NCBI GenBank assembly: GCA_024803745.1
Contig: JANJXV010000129.1
Span: 310,001 to 374,000 of the forward strand
DNA from: Megascapheus bottae
Lineage: Eukaryota; Chordata; Mammalia; Rodentia; Geomyidae
DNA length: 64,000 nt
Direction of reading: 5' to 3'
Positions within the stretch are counted from its first letter, which is position 1, and each line of letters begins with the position of its first letter. The translations under genes were made by a program, and so were the position numbers. The notes under the pieces are model-generated. The model saw only the letters and a list, made by a program, of their open reading frames with translations, had not been told where the DNA came from and made no database searches. Below are positions 12,701-25,579 of the stretch, one piece after another.

Positions 12701-14287
12701 CAGAATGGAGGTGTGTGAAGTCACAGAATGGATATGTGTGAAGTCATAGAATGGAGGTGTGTGAAGTCATAGAATGGAGGTGTGTGAAGTCAGAATGGAG
12801 GTGTGTGAAGTCAGAATGGAGGCGTGTGAAGTCACAGAATTGAGGTGTGTGAACACAGAATGCAGGTGTGTGAATCACAGAATGGAGGTGTGTGAAATTA
12901 TAGAATGGAGGTGTGTGAAGTCATAGATTGGATGTTTGTGAAGTAAGAATGAAGGTGTGTGAAGTCATAGAATAGCGGTGTGTGAAGTCAAAGAATGGAG
13001 GTGTGTGAAGTCACAGAATGGAGGTGTGTGAAGTCACACAATGGAGGTGTGTGAAGTCTCGAATGGAGGTGTGCGGTTATAGAAGGGAGGTGGGTGAAGT
13101 AATAGAAAGGAGGTGTGGGAAGTCATAGAATGGAGGAGTGTGAAGTCATACAGTGGAGGTGACTGAAGACACAGATTCGAGGTCTGTGAAGTCATAGAAT
13201 GGAGATGTGTAAAGTCAGAATGTAGGTGTGTGAAGTCATAAAATGGAGATTTGTGAATTCATAGAATGGAGGTGTGTGACGTCACAATTGAAGAGTGTGA
13301 AGTCATAAAATGGAGGTGTGTGAAGTCACAGAATGGAGGTGTGTGAAGTCATACAATGGAGGTGAGTGAAGTCAGAATGGAGGGGTGTGAAGTCACAGAA
13401 TGGAGGTGTGTGAACTCAGAATGGAGGTGTGTGAAGTCATATTTGGAGGTGTGTGAAGTCATAGTATGGAGGTGTGTGAAATCATAGAATGGATTTTTGT
13501 GAAGTCACACAATGGAGCTGTGTGAAGTCAGAATGGAGGTGTGCGAAGTCATAGAATGGAGGTGTGTGAAGTCAGAATGGAGGTATGTGAAATCATAGAA
13601 TCAAGTTGTGTGAAGTCACAATGGAGGTGTGTGAAGTCATAGAATGGAGGTGTGTGAAATCATAGAATGGAGTTTTGTGAAGTCACACAATGGAGCTGTG
13701 TGAAGTCAGAATGGAGGTGTGTGAACTCATAGAATGAAGGTGTGTGAATTCACAGAATACAGGTGTGTGAAGTCAGAATGCAGGTGTGAAGTCACAGAAG
13801 GGAGGTGTGTGAAGTCACAGAATGGATGTTTGTGAAGTAAGAATGAAGGTGTTTGAAATCACAGAATGGAGGTGTGTGACCTCACAGAATGGAGGTGTGT
13901 GAAGTTATAGAATGGAGGTGTGTGAAGTCATAGAATTGAGGTGTGTGAAGTCATACAATGAAGGTGTGTGAAGTCAGAATGGAGGTGTTCGAAGTCAAAG
14001 AATGGAGGTGTGTGAAGTCACAGAATGGAGGTTTGTGTACTCCAAATGGAGGTGTTCGAAGTCAAAGAATGGAGGTGTGTGAAGTCATAGAATGGAAGTG
14101 TGTGAACTCATAGAATGGAGGTGTGTGAAGTCAGAATGGACATGTGTGAAGTCACAGAATTGAGGTGTGTGAACCCAGAATGGAGGTGTGTGAAGTCACA
14201 GAATGGAGGCGTGTGAAGTCAAAATGGAGGTGTGTGAACTCATAGAATTGAGCTGTGTGAACTCATAGAATTGAGGTGTGTGAAGTC
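9714..14287 (+). repeat. Higher-order module, tandem copy II
   Basis: Near-identical repeat of 5,251-9,713, differing by scattered single bases and by unit-sized indels. It ends where the flank changes from GAAGTCATATAATGG to GAAGTCATGGAATTG, leading into the LTR at 14,393. Confidence 0.85.
11452..11769 (-). mobile_element. ERV2/ERVK-like solo LTR inside satellite (copy 3)
   Basis: Matches the copy at 6,990 at every diagnostic site. It lies 4,462 bp downstream, which is the period of the tandem duplication of this part of the array. Confidence 0.75.
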
Positions 14288-14392
14288 ATGGAATTGAGGT
14301 GTGTGAAGTCATGGAATGGAGGTGTGTGAAGTCCAAGAATGGAGGTGTGTGAAGTCAAAGAATGAAGGTGTGTGAACTCACAGAATGGAGGT

Positions 14393-14710
14393 TGCCGGGG
14401 CCAACCGGCGGCAAACCAGGGTTCGCAGATTGGGGTTCCTGAAATCGGGGGCAAGGACTAGCAAGAAAGAGAATAGAGACAGACACAGCGGGTCCGGGAT
14501 GTCCGCAGTCCAGGTAAAGACTGCCGAGACTGCCTGTTTATTTTCCACTCCCCCTTCTTCCCTCCTCCTGACCCAGGAACCTCCAGGTGTTACATTCATA
14601 TGGTAATTCTCAGGTCATTTACATAGAATAGGGCCAGAAAGCAATAAGACAATAAAGCCATCGTCTGATGCAAGCCAAGGTACAGATTGATTCCACTCTG
14701 GCTCACAACA
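14393..14710 (-). mobile_element. ERV2/ERVK-like solo LTR inside satellite (copy 4)
   Basis: Same element; its diagnostic bases match the copy at 1,760 (AATAGAGACAG, CTCCTGACC, GATTCCACTC) rather than its neighbour at 11,452. Modules of different types are therefore interleaved. Confidence 0.75.
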
Positions 14711-17700
14711 GGAGGTGTGTGAAGTCACAGAATTGAAGTGTGTGAAGTCAAAATGGAGGTGTGTGAAGTCACAGAATGGAGGTAGGTGAAGACACAGAAT
14801 TGAGGTGTGTGAAGTCAGAATGTAGGTGTGTGAAGTCAGAATGGAGGTGTGTGAAGTCAGAGAATGTAAGTGTGTGAAGTCATAGAATGGAGGTGTGTGA
14901 AAACATAGAATGGAGGTGTGTGAAGTCAGTATGGAGGTGTGTGAAGTCACAGAATTGAGGTGTGTGAATTCACAGAATAGAGGTGTGTGAAGTCAGAATG
15001 CAGGTGTGAAGTCACAGACGGGAGGTGTGTGAAGTCACAGAATGGATGTTTGTGAAGTAAGAATGAAGGTGTTTGAAATCATAGAATGGAGGTGTGTGAC
15101 CTCACAGAATGGAGGTTTGTGAAGTTATAGAATGGAGGTGTGTGAAGTCATAGAATTGAGGTGTGTGAAGTCATACAATGAAGGTGTGTGAAGTCAGAAT
15201 GGAGGTGTGTGAAGTCACAGAATGGAGGTGTGTGAACTCAGAATGGAGGTGTGTGAAGTCAAAGAAGGACGTGTGTGAAGACATAATATGGAGGTGTGTG
15301 GAATCATAGAATGGAGTTTTGTGCAGTCACAGAATGGAGCTGTGTGAAGTCAGAATGGAGTTGTGTGAACTCATAGAATGGAGGTGTGTGAAGTCACAAT
15401 GGAGGTGTGTGAAATCTTAGAATGGAGGTGTGTGAAGTCAAAAAATGGAGGTGTGTGAAGTCATAGAATGGAGGTGTGTGAAGTCATAGAATGGACTTTT
15501 GTGAAATAAGAATGAAGGTGTGTGAAGTCATACAATGGAGGTGTGTGACGTCTCAGAATGGAGTTGTGTGAAGTCATAGAATGGAGCTGTGTGAAGTAAG
15601 AATGGAGGTGTGTGAAGTCGCAGAATGGAGGTGTGTCAACTCAGAATGGAGGTGTGTGAAGTCACAGAATGGATATGTGTGAAGTCATAGAATGGAGGTG
15701 TGTGAAGTCATAGAATGGAAGTGTGTGAAATAATAGAATGGAGGTGTGGGAAGTCACAGAATTGAGGTGTGTGAAGTCAGAATGGAGGTGTGTGAAGTCA
15801 GAATGGAGGTGAGTGAAGTCATACAATGGAGATGTGTGAAGTCATAGAATGGAGGTGTGTGAACTCAGAATGGAGGTGTGTGAAGTTACAGAATGGAGGT
15901 GTGTGAAGTCATAGAATGGAGGTTTGTGAAATCACAGAATGGAGGTGTGTGAATTCATAGAATGGAGGTGTGAAGTCATAGGATCCAGGTGTGTGAAGTC
16001 ACAGAATGGAGGTGTGTGAAGTCACAGAATGGAGGTGTGTGAAGTCACAGAATGTAGGTGTGTGAACTCAGAATGTAGGTGTGTGAAGCCACAAAAAGGA
16101 GGTGTGTGAAGTCATAGAATGGAAGTGTGTGAAGTCATAGAAAGGAGGTGTGTGAACTCAGTATGGAGGTGTGTGAAGTCATAGAATGGAGTTTTGTGAA
16201 GTCATAGAATGGAGGTGTGTGTAGTCAGAGAATGGATGTTTCTAAAGTAAGTATGAAGGTGTGTGAAGTCAAAGAATGGAGGTGTGTGAAGTCATAGAAG
16301 GGACGTATGTGAAGTCACAGAATGGAGGTGTGTGAAGTCAGAATGGAGGTGTGAAGTCATAGATTGAGGTTGGGTGAAGTCATAGAAAGGAGGTGTGGGA
16401 AGTCATAGAATGGAGGAGTGTGAAGTCATTGAGTGGAGGTGAGTGAAGTCACAGATTCGAGGTCTGTGAAGTCATAGAATGGAGGTGTGTGAAGTCAGAA
16501 TGCAGGTGTGTGAAGTCATAGAATGGAGATGTGTGAAGTCATAAAATGGAAGTGTGCAAAGTCAGAATGGATGTGTGTGAATTCACAGAATGGAGGTGTG
16601 TGAACTCAGAATGGAGTTGTGTGAAGTCATAGATGGAGGTGTGTGAAGTCATAGTATGGAGGTGTGTCAAATCATAGAATGGAGTTTTGTGAAGTCACAG
16701 AAGGGAGCTGTGTGAAGTCAGAAAGGAGGTGTGTGAAGTCATAGAATGGAGGTGTGTGAAGTCAGAATGGAGGTGTGTGAAATTATAGAATTGAGGTGTG
16801 TGAAGTCACAAAATGGAGGTGTGTGAATTCATAGAATGGAGGTGTGTGAAATCATAAAATGGAAGTGTTTGAAGTCACAGAATGGAGGTGTGTGAAGTCT
16901 TAGAATGGAGGTGTGTGAAGTCACAGAATGGAGGTGTGTGAATTCATAGAATGGAGGTGTGTGAAATCATAAAATGGAAGTGTTTGAAGTCACAGAATGG
17001 AGGTGTGTGAAGTCAGAATGGAGGTGTGTGAAGTCAGAATGGAGGTGTGTGAAGTCACAGAATGGAGGTGTGTGAAGTCATAGATGGAGGTGTGTGAAGT
17101 CAGAATTGAGGTGTGTGAAGTCAGAATGGAGGTGTGTGAAGTCACAGATGGAGGTGTGTGAAGTCATAGAATGGAGGTGTGTGAAAACATAGAATGGAGG
17201 TGTGTGAAGTCAGAATGGAGGTGTGTGCAGTCACAGAATTAAGGTGTGTGAATTCACGGAATAGAGGTGTGTGAAGTCAGAATGCAGGTGTGAAGTCACA
17301 GAGGGGAGGTGTGGGAAGTCACAGAATGGATGTTTGTGAAGTAAGAATGAAGGTGTTTGAAATCATAGAATGGAGGTGTGTGACGTAACAGAATGGAGGA
17401 GTGTGAAGTTATAGAATGGAGGTGTGTGAAGTCATAGAATTGAGGTGTGTGAAGTCATACAATGAACGTGTGTGAAGTCAGAATGGAGGTGTGTGAAGTC
17501 ACAGAATGGAGGTGTGTGAACTCAGAATGGAGGTGTGTGAAGTCATAGATGGAGGTGTGTTCACACATAGTATGGAGGTGTGTGAAGTCATAGAATGCAT
17601 TTTTGTGAAATAAGAATGAAGGTGTGTGAAGTCATAGAATGGAGGTGTGTGACGTCACAGAATGGAGTTGTGTGAAGTCAGAATGGAGTTGTGTGAACTC

Positions 17701-19207
17701 ATAGAATGGAGGTGTGTGAAGTCACAATGGAGGTGTGTGAAATCTTAGAATGGAGGTGTGTGAAGTCAAAAATGGAGGTGTGTGAAGTCATAGAATGGAG
17801 GTGTGTGAAGTCATATAATGGATTTTTATGAAATAAGAATGAAGGTGTTTGAAGTCATAGAATGGAGGTGTGTGACGTCACAGAATGGAGAGCTGTGTGA
17901 AGTCAGAATGGAGGTGTGTGAAGTCACAGAATGGAGGTGTGTCAACTCAGAATGGAGGTGTGTGAAGTCACAGAATGGATGTGTGTGAAGTCATAGAATG
18001 GAGGTGTGTGAAGTCATAGAATGGAGGTGTGTGAAGTCAGAATTGAGGTGTGTGAAGTCATAGAATTGAGGTGTGTGAACACAGAATGCAGGTGTGTGAA
18101 TCACAGAATGGAGGTGTGTGAAATCATAGAATGGAGGTGTGTGAAGTCATAGAATGGATGTTTGTGAAGTAAGAATGAAGGTGTGTGAAGTCATAGAATA
18201 GAGGTGTGTGAAGTCAAAGAATGGAGGTGTGTGAAGTCACACAATGGAGGTGTGTGAAGTCACACAATGGAGGTGTGTGAAGTCTCGAATGGAGGTGTGC
18301 GGTCATAGAAGGGAGGTGGGTGAAGTCATAGAAAGGAGGTGTGGGAAGTCATAGAATGGAGGAGTGTGAAGTCCTACAGTGGAGGTGACTGAAGACACAG
18401 ATTCGAGGTCTGTGAAGTCATAGAATGGAGGTTTGTAAAGTCAGAATGGAGGTGTGTGAAGTCATAGAATGGAGATTTGTGAATTCATAGAATGGAGGTG
18501 TGTGACGTCACAATTGAAGTGTGTGAAGTCATAAAATGGAGGTGTGTGAAGTCACAGAATGGAGGTGTGTGAACTCAGAATGGAGGTGTGTGAAGTCATA
18601 GATGGAGGTGTGTGAAGTCATAGTATGGAGGTGTGTGAAGTCAGAATGGAGGTACGTGAAATCATAGAATCAAGGTGTGTGAAGTCACAATGGAGGTGTG
18701 TGAAGTCATAGAATGGAGGTGTGGCAATCATAGAATGGAGTTTTGTGAAGTCACACAATGGAGCTGTGTGAAGTCAGAATGGAGGTGTGTGAAGTCATAG
18801 AATGGAGGTGTGTGAAGTCAGAATGGAGGTACGTGAAATCATAGAATCAAGGTGTGTGAAGTCACAATGGAGGTGTGTGAAGTCATAGAATGGAGGTGTG
18901 GCAATCATAGAATGGAGTTTTGTGAAGTCACACAATGGAGCTGTGTGAAGTCAGAATGGAGGTGTGTGAAGTCACAGAATGAAGGTGTGTGAATCACAGA
19001 ATGGAGGTATGTGAACTCAGAATGAAGGTGGGTGAAGTCACAGAATGGAGGTGTGTGAAGTCATAGAATGGAGGTGTGTGAAGTCACAGAATGGAGGTGT
19101 GTGAATTCATAGAATGGAGGTGTGTGAAGTCATAGAATGGAGGTGTGTGAAGTCATAGAATGGAGGTGTGTGAATTCATAGAATGGAGGTGTGTGAAGTC
19201 ACAGAAT
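14711..19207 (+). repeat. Higher-order module of the GGATCC type, copy I (4,497 bp)
   Basis: Starts right after the LTR at 14,710 and is repeated from 19,208 with an offset of 4,497 bp. The marker AGGATCCAGG (about 15,978) recurs at about 20,475. A related module after the first LTR carries the same marker near 3,391. This copy holds an extra 177-bp internal duplication (18,652 onward). Confidence 0.85.
18652..19005 (+). repeat. 177-bp direct duplication inside one module
   Basis: The block containing GGTACGTGAAATCATAG and the GTGTGGCAATCATAG unit starts at 18,652 and again, displaced by 177 bp, at 18,828-18,829. The sister module at 23,280-23,460 has a single copy, so this expansion is young and module-specific. 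Confidence 0.8.
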
Positions 19208-22200
19208 GGAGGTGTGTGAAGTCACAGAATTGAAGTGTGTGAAGTCAAAATGGAGGTGTGTGAAGTCACAGAATGGAGGTAGGTGAAGACACAGAATTGA
19301 GGTGTGTGAAGTCAGAATGGAGGTGTGTGAAGTCAGAATGGAGGTGTGTGAAGTCAGAGAATGTAAGTGTGTGAAGTCATAGAATGGAGGTGTGTGAAAA
19401 CATAGAATGGAGGTGTGTGAAGTCAGAATGGAGGTGTGTGAAGTCACAGAATTGAGGTGTGTGAATTCACAGAATAGAGGTGTGTGAAGTCAGAATGCAG
19501 GTGTGAAGTCACAGACGGGAGGTGTGTGAAGTCACAGAATGGATGTTTGTGAAGTAAGAATGAAGGTGTTTGAAATCATAGAATGGAGGTGTGTGACCTC
19601 ACAGAATGGAGGTTTGTGAAGTTATAGAATGGAGGTGTGTGAAGTCATAGAATTGAGGTGTGTGAAGTCATACAATGAAGGTGTGTGAAGTCAGAATGGA
19701 GGTGTGTGAAGTCACAGAATGGAGGTGTGTGAACTCAGAATGGAGGTGTGTGAAGTCAAAGAAGGACGTGTGTGAAGACATAATATGGAGGTGTGTGGAA
19801 TCATAGAATGGAGTTTTGTGCAGTCACAGAATGGAGCTGTGTGAAGTCAGAATGGAGTTGTGTGAACTCATAGAATGGAGGTGTGTGAAGTCACAATGGA
19901 GGTGTGTGAAATCTTAGAATGGAGGTGTGTGAAGTCAAAAAATGGAGGTGTGTGAAGTCATAGAATGGAGGTGTGTGAAGTCATAGAATGGACTTTTGTG
20001 AAATAAGAATGAAGGTGTGTGAAGTCATACAATGGAGGTGTGTGACGTCTCAGAATGCAGTTGTGTGAAGTCATAGAATGGAGCTGTGTGAAGTAAGAAT
20101 GGAGGTGTGTGAAGTCACAGAATGGAGGTGTGTCAACTCAGAATGGAGGTGTGTGAAGTCACAGAATGGATATGTGTGAAGTCATAGAATGGAGGTGTGT
20201 GAAGTCATAGAATGGAAGTGTGTGAAATAATAGAATGGAGGTGTGGGAAGTCACAGAATTGAGGTGTGTGAAGTCAGAATGGAGGTGTGTGAAGTCAGAA
20301 TGGAGGTGAGTGAAGTCATACAATGGAGATGTGTGAAGTCATAGAATGGAGGTGTGTGAACTCAGAATGGAGGTGTGTGAAGTTACAGAATGGAGGTGTG
20401 TGAAGTCATAGAATGGAGGTTTGTGATATCACAGAATGGAGGTGTGTGAATTCATAGAATGGAGGTGTGAAGTCATAGGATCCAGGTGTGTGAAGTCACA
20501 GAATGGAGGTGTGTGAAGTCACAGAATGGAGGTGTGTGAAGTCACAGAATGTAGGTGTGTGAACTCAGAATGTAGGTGTGTGAAGCCACAAAAAGGAGGT
20601 GTGTGAAGTCATAGAATGGAAGTGTGTGAAGTCATAGAAAGGAGGTGTGTGAACTCAGTATGGAGGTGTGTGAAGTCATAGAATGGAGTTTTGTGAAGTC
20701 ATAGAATGGAGGTGTGTGTAGTCAGAGAATGGATGTTTCTAAAGTAAGTATGAAGGTGTGTGAAGTCAAAGAATGGAGGTGTGTGAAGTCATAGAAGGGA
20801 CGTATGTGAAGTCACAGAATGGAGGTGTGTGAAGTCAGAATGGAGGTGTGAAGTCATAGATTGAGGTTGGGTGAAGTCATAGAAAGGAGGTGTGGGAAGT
20901 CATAGAATGGAGGAGTGTGAAGTCATTGAGTGGAGGTGAGTGAAGTCACAGATTCGAGGTCTGTGAAGTCATAGAATGGAGGTGTGTGAAGTCAGAATGC
21001 AGGTGTGTGAAGTCATAGAATGGAGATGTGTGAACTCATAGAATGGAGGTGTGTGACGTCGTAATGGAAGTGTGTGAAGTCACAGAATGGAGGTGTGTGA
21101 AGTCATACAATGGAAGTGTGCAAAGTCAGAATGGATGTGTGTGAATTCACAGAATGGAGGTGTGTGAACTCAGAATGGAGTTGTGTGAAGTCATAGATGG
21201 AGGTGTGTGAAGTCATAGTATGGAGGTGTGTCAAATCATAGAATGGAGTTTTGTGAAGTCACAGAAGGGAGCTGTGTGAAGTCAGAAAGGAGGTGTGTGA
21301 AGTCATAGAATGGAGGTGTGTGAAGTCAGAATGGAGGTGTGTGAAATTATAGAATTGAGGTGTGTGAAGTCACAAAATGGAGGTGTGTGAATTCATAGAA
21401 TGGAGGTGTGTGAAATCATAAAATGGAAGTGTTTGAAGTCACAGAATGGAGGTGTGTGAAGTCTTAGAATGGAGGTGTGTGAAGTCACAGAATGGAGGTG
21501 TGTGAATTCATAGAATGGAGGTGTGTGAAATCATAAAATGGAAGTGTTTGAAGTCACAGAATGGAGGTGTGTGAAGTCAGAATGGAGGTGTGTGAAGTCA
21601 CAGAATGGAGGTGTGTGAAGTCATAGATGGAGGTGTGTGAAGTCAGAATTGAGGTGTGTGAAGTCAGAATGGAGGTGTGTGAAGTCACAGATGGAGGTGT
21701 GTGAAGTCATAGAATGGAGGTGTGTGAAAACATAGAATGGAGGTGTGTGAAGTCAGAATGGAGGTGTGTGCAGTCACAGAATTAAGGTGTGTGAATTCAC
21801 AGAATAGAGGTGTGTGAAGTCAGAATGCAGGTGTGAAGTCACAGAGGGGAGGTGTGGGAAGTCACAGAATGGATGTTTGTGAAGTAAGAATGAAGGTGTT
21901 TGAAATCATAGAATGGAGGTGTGTGACGTAACAGAATGGAGGAGTGTGAAGTTATAGAATGGAGGTGTGTGAAGTCATAGAATTGAGGTGTGTGAAGTCA
22001 TACAATGAACGTGTGTGAAGTCAGAATGGAGGTGTGTGAAGTCACAGAATGGAGGTGTGTGAACTCAGAATGGAGGTGTGTGAAGTCATAGATGGAGGTG
22101 TGTTCACACATAGTATGGAGGTGTGTGAAGTCATAGAATGCATTTTTGTGAAATAAGAATGAAGGTGTGTGAAGTCATAGAATGGAGGTGTGTGACGTCA

Positions 22201-23662
22201 CAGAATGGAGTTGTGTGAAGTCAGAATGGAGTTGTGTGAACTCATAGAATGGAGGTGTGTGAAGTCACAATGGAGGTGTGTGAAATCTTAGAATGGAGGT
22301 GTGTGAAGTCAAAAATGGAGGTGTGTGAAGTCATAGAATGGAGGTGTGTGAAGTCATATAATGGATTTTTATGAAATAAGAATGAAGGTGTTTGAAGTCA
22401 TAGAATGGAGGTGTGTGACGTCACAGAATGGAGAGCTGTGTGAAGTCAGAATGGAGGTGTGTGAAGTCACAGAATGGAGGTGTGTCAACTCAGAATGGAG
22501 GTGTGTGAAGTCACAGAATGGATGTGTGTGAAGTCATAGAATGGAGGTGTGTGAAGTCATAGAATGGAGGTGTGTGAAGTCAGAATTGAGGTGTGTGAAG
22601 TCATAGAATTGAGGTGTGTGAACACAGAATGCAGGTGTGTGAATCACAGAATGGAGGTGTGTGAAATCATAGAATGGAGGTGTGTGAAGTCATAGAATGG
22701 ATGTTTGTGAAGTAAGAATGAAGGTGTGTGAAGTCATAGAATAGAGGTGTGTGAAGTCAAAGAATGGAGGTGTGTGAAGTCACAGAATGGAGGTGTGTGA
22801 AGTCACACAATGGAGGTGTGTGAAGTCTCGAATGGAGGTGTGCGGTCATAGAAGGGAGGTGGGTGAAGTCATAGAAAGGAGGTGTGGGAAGTCATAGAAT
22901 GGAGGAGTGTGAAGTCCTACAGTGGAGGTGACTGAAGACACAGATTCGAGGTCTGTGAAGTCATAGAATGGAGGTTTGTAAAGTCAGAATGGAGGTGTGT
23001 GAAGTCATAGAATGGAGATTTGTGAATTCATAGAATGGAGGTGTGTGACGTCACAATTGAAGTGTGTGAAGTCATAAAATGGAGGTGTGTGAAGTCACAG
23101 AATGGAGGTGTGTGAACTCAGAATGGAGGTGTGTGAAGTCATAGATGGAGGTGTGTGAAGTCATAGTATGGAGGTGTGTGAAATCATAGAATGGATTTTT
23201 GTGAAGTCACAAATGGAGCTGTGTGAAGTCAGAATGGAGGTGTGTGAAGTCATAGAATGGAGGTGTGTGAAGTCAGAATGGAGGTACGTGAAATCATAGA
23301 ATCAAGGTGTGTGAAGTCACAATGGAGGTGTGTGAAGTCATAGAATGGAGGTGTGGCAATCATAGAATGGAGTTTTGTGAAGTCACACAATGGAGCTGTG
23401 TGAAGTCAGAATGGAGGTGTGTGAAGTCACAGAATGAAGGTGTGTGAATCACAGAATGGAGGTATGTGAACTCAGAATGAAGGTGGGTGAAGTCACAGAA
23501 TGGAGGTGTGTGAAGTCATAGAATGGAGGTGTGTGAAGTCACAGAATGGAGGTGTGTGAATTCATAGAATGGAGGTGTGTGAAGTCATAGAATGGAGGTG
23601 TGTGAAGTCATAGAATGGAGGTGTGTGAATTCATAGAATGGAGGTGTGTGAAGTCACAGAAT
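19208..23662 (+). repeat. Higher-order module of the GGATCC type, copy II, LTR lost at its left edge
   Basis: It begins with the post-LTR sequence (GGAGGTGTGTGAAGTCACAG then AATTGAAG), but no LTR precedes it. The left neighbour is the unit that lies 730 bp before the equivalent point at 24,392. An in-register deletion between satellite units therefore removed the LTR and about 410 bp of pre-LTR satellite. Confidence 0.8.
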
Positions 23663-24074
23663 GGAGGTTTGTGTACTCCAAATGGAGGTGTTCGAAGTCA
23701 AAGAATGGAGGTGTGTGAAGTCATAGAATGGAAGTGTGTGAAGTCATAGAATGGAGGTGTGTGAAGTCAGAATGGACATGTGTGAAGTCACAGAATTGAG
23801 GTGTGTGAACCCAGAATGGAGGTGTGTGAAGTCACAGAATGGAGGTTTGTGAAGTCATACAATGAAGGTGTGTGGAGTCATAGAATGGAGGTGTGTGAAG
23901 TCAAAATGGAGGTGTGTGAACTCATAGAATGGAGGTGTGTGAACTCATAGAATTGAGGTGTGTGAAGTCATGGAATTGAGGTGTGTGAAGTCATGGAATG
24001 GAGGTGTGTGAAGTCCAAGAATGGAGGTGTGTGAAGTCAAAGAATGGAGGTGTGTGAACTCACAGAATGGAGGT

Positions 24075-24392
24075 TGCCGGGGCCAACCGGCGGCAAACCA
24101 GGGTTCGCAGATTGGGGTTCCTGAAATCGGGGGCAAGGACTAGCAAGAAAGAGAAGAGAGACAGACACAGCGGGTCCGGGATGTCCGCAGTCCAGGTAAA
24201 GACTGCCGAGACTGCCTGTTTATTTTCCACTCCCCCTTCTTCCCTCCTCCTGACCCAGGAACCTCCAGGTGTTACATTCATATGGTAATTCTCAGGTCAT
24301 TTACATAGAATAGGGCCAGAAAGCAATAAGACAATAAAGCCATCGTCTGATGCAAGCCAAGGTACAGATTGATTCCACTCTGGCTCACAACA
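24075..24392 (-). mobile_element. ERV2/ERVK-like solo LTR inside satellite (copy 5)
   Basis: Same element with GGAGGT on both sides. It is a third sequence type (GAAGAGAGACAG but CTCCTGACC). It is the last LTR before the array ends 1.2 kb further on. Confidence 0.75.
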
Positions 24393-25579
24393 GGAGGTGT
24401 GTGAAGTCACAGAATTGAAGTGTGTGAAGTCAAAATGGAGGTGTGTGAAGTCACAGAATGGAGGTCTGTGAAGACACAGAATTGAGGTGTGTGAAGTCAG
24501 AATGGAGGTGTGTGAAGTCAGAATGGAGGTGTGTGAAGTCAGAGAATGTAAGTGTGTGAAGTCATAGAATGGAGGTGTGTGAAAACATAGAATGGAGGTG
24601 TGTGAAGTCACAGAATGGAGGTGTGTGAACTCAGAATGGAGGTGTGTGAAGTCATATTTGGAGGTGTGTGAAGTCATAGTATGGAGGTGTATGAAATCAT
24701 AGAATGGATTTTTGTGAAGTCACACAATGGAGCTGTGTGAAGTCAGAATGGAGGTGTGTGAAGTCATAGAATGGAGGTGTGTGAAGTCAGAATGGAGGTA
24801 TGTGAAATCATAGAATCAAGGTGTGTGAAGTCACAATGGAGGTGTGTGAAGTCATAGAATGGAGGTGTGTGAAATCATAGAATGGAGTTTTGTGAAGTCA
24901 CACAATGGAGCTGTGTGAAGTCAGAATGGAGGTGTGTGAAGTCATAGAATGAAGGTGTGTGAATCACAGAATGGAGGTATGTGAACTCAGAATGGAGGTG
25001 GGTGAAGTCACAGAATGGAGGTGTGTGAAGTCACAGAATGGAGGTGTGTGAAGTCACAGAATGGAGGTGTGTGAATTCATAGAATGGAGGTGTGTGAAGT
25101 CATAGAATGGAGGTGTGTGAAGTCATGGAATGGAGGTGTGTGAATTCATAGAATGGAGGTGTGTGAAGTCACAGAATGGAGGTTTGTGTACTCCAAATGG
25201 AGGTGTTCGAAGTCAAAGAATGGAGGTGTGTGAAGTCATAGAATGGAAGTGTGTGAACTCATAGAATGGAGGTGTGAAGTCAGAATTTACATGTGTGAAG
25301 TCACAGAATTGAGGTGTTTGAACCCAGAATGGAGGTGTGTGAAGTCACAGAATGGAGGTTTGTGAAGTCATACAATGGAGGTGTGTGAAGTCATAGAATG
25401 GAGGTGTGTGAAGTCATAGAATGGAGGTGTGTGAAGTCATAGAATGGAGGTGTGTGAAGTCAAAATGGAGGTGTGTGAACTCATAGAATGGAGGTGTGTG
25501 AACTCATAGAATTGAGGTGTGTGAAGTCATGGAATGGAGGTGTGTGAAGTCCAAGAATGGAGGTGTGTGAAGTCAAAGA

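Noticed and set aside
19208..19213. Empty pre-insertion site of the LTR
   Set aside because: The left flank is not the unit that precedes the LTR elsewhere; 730 bp are missing, so it is a secondary deletion.
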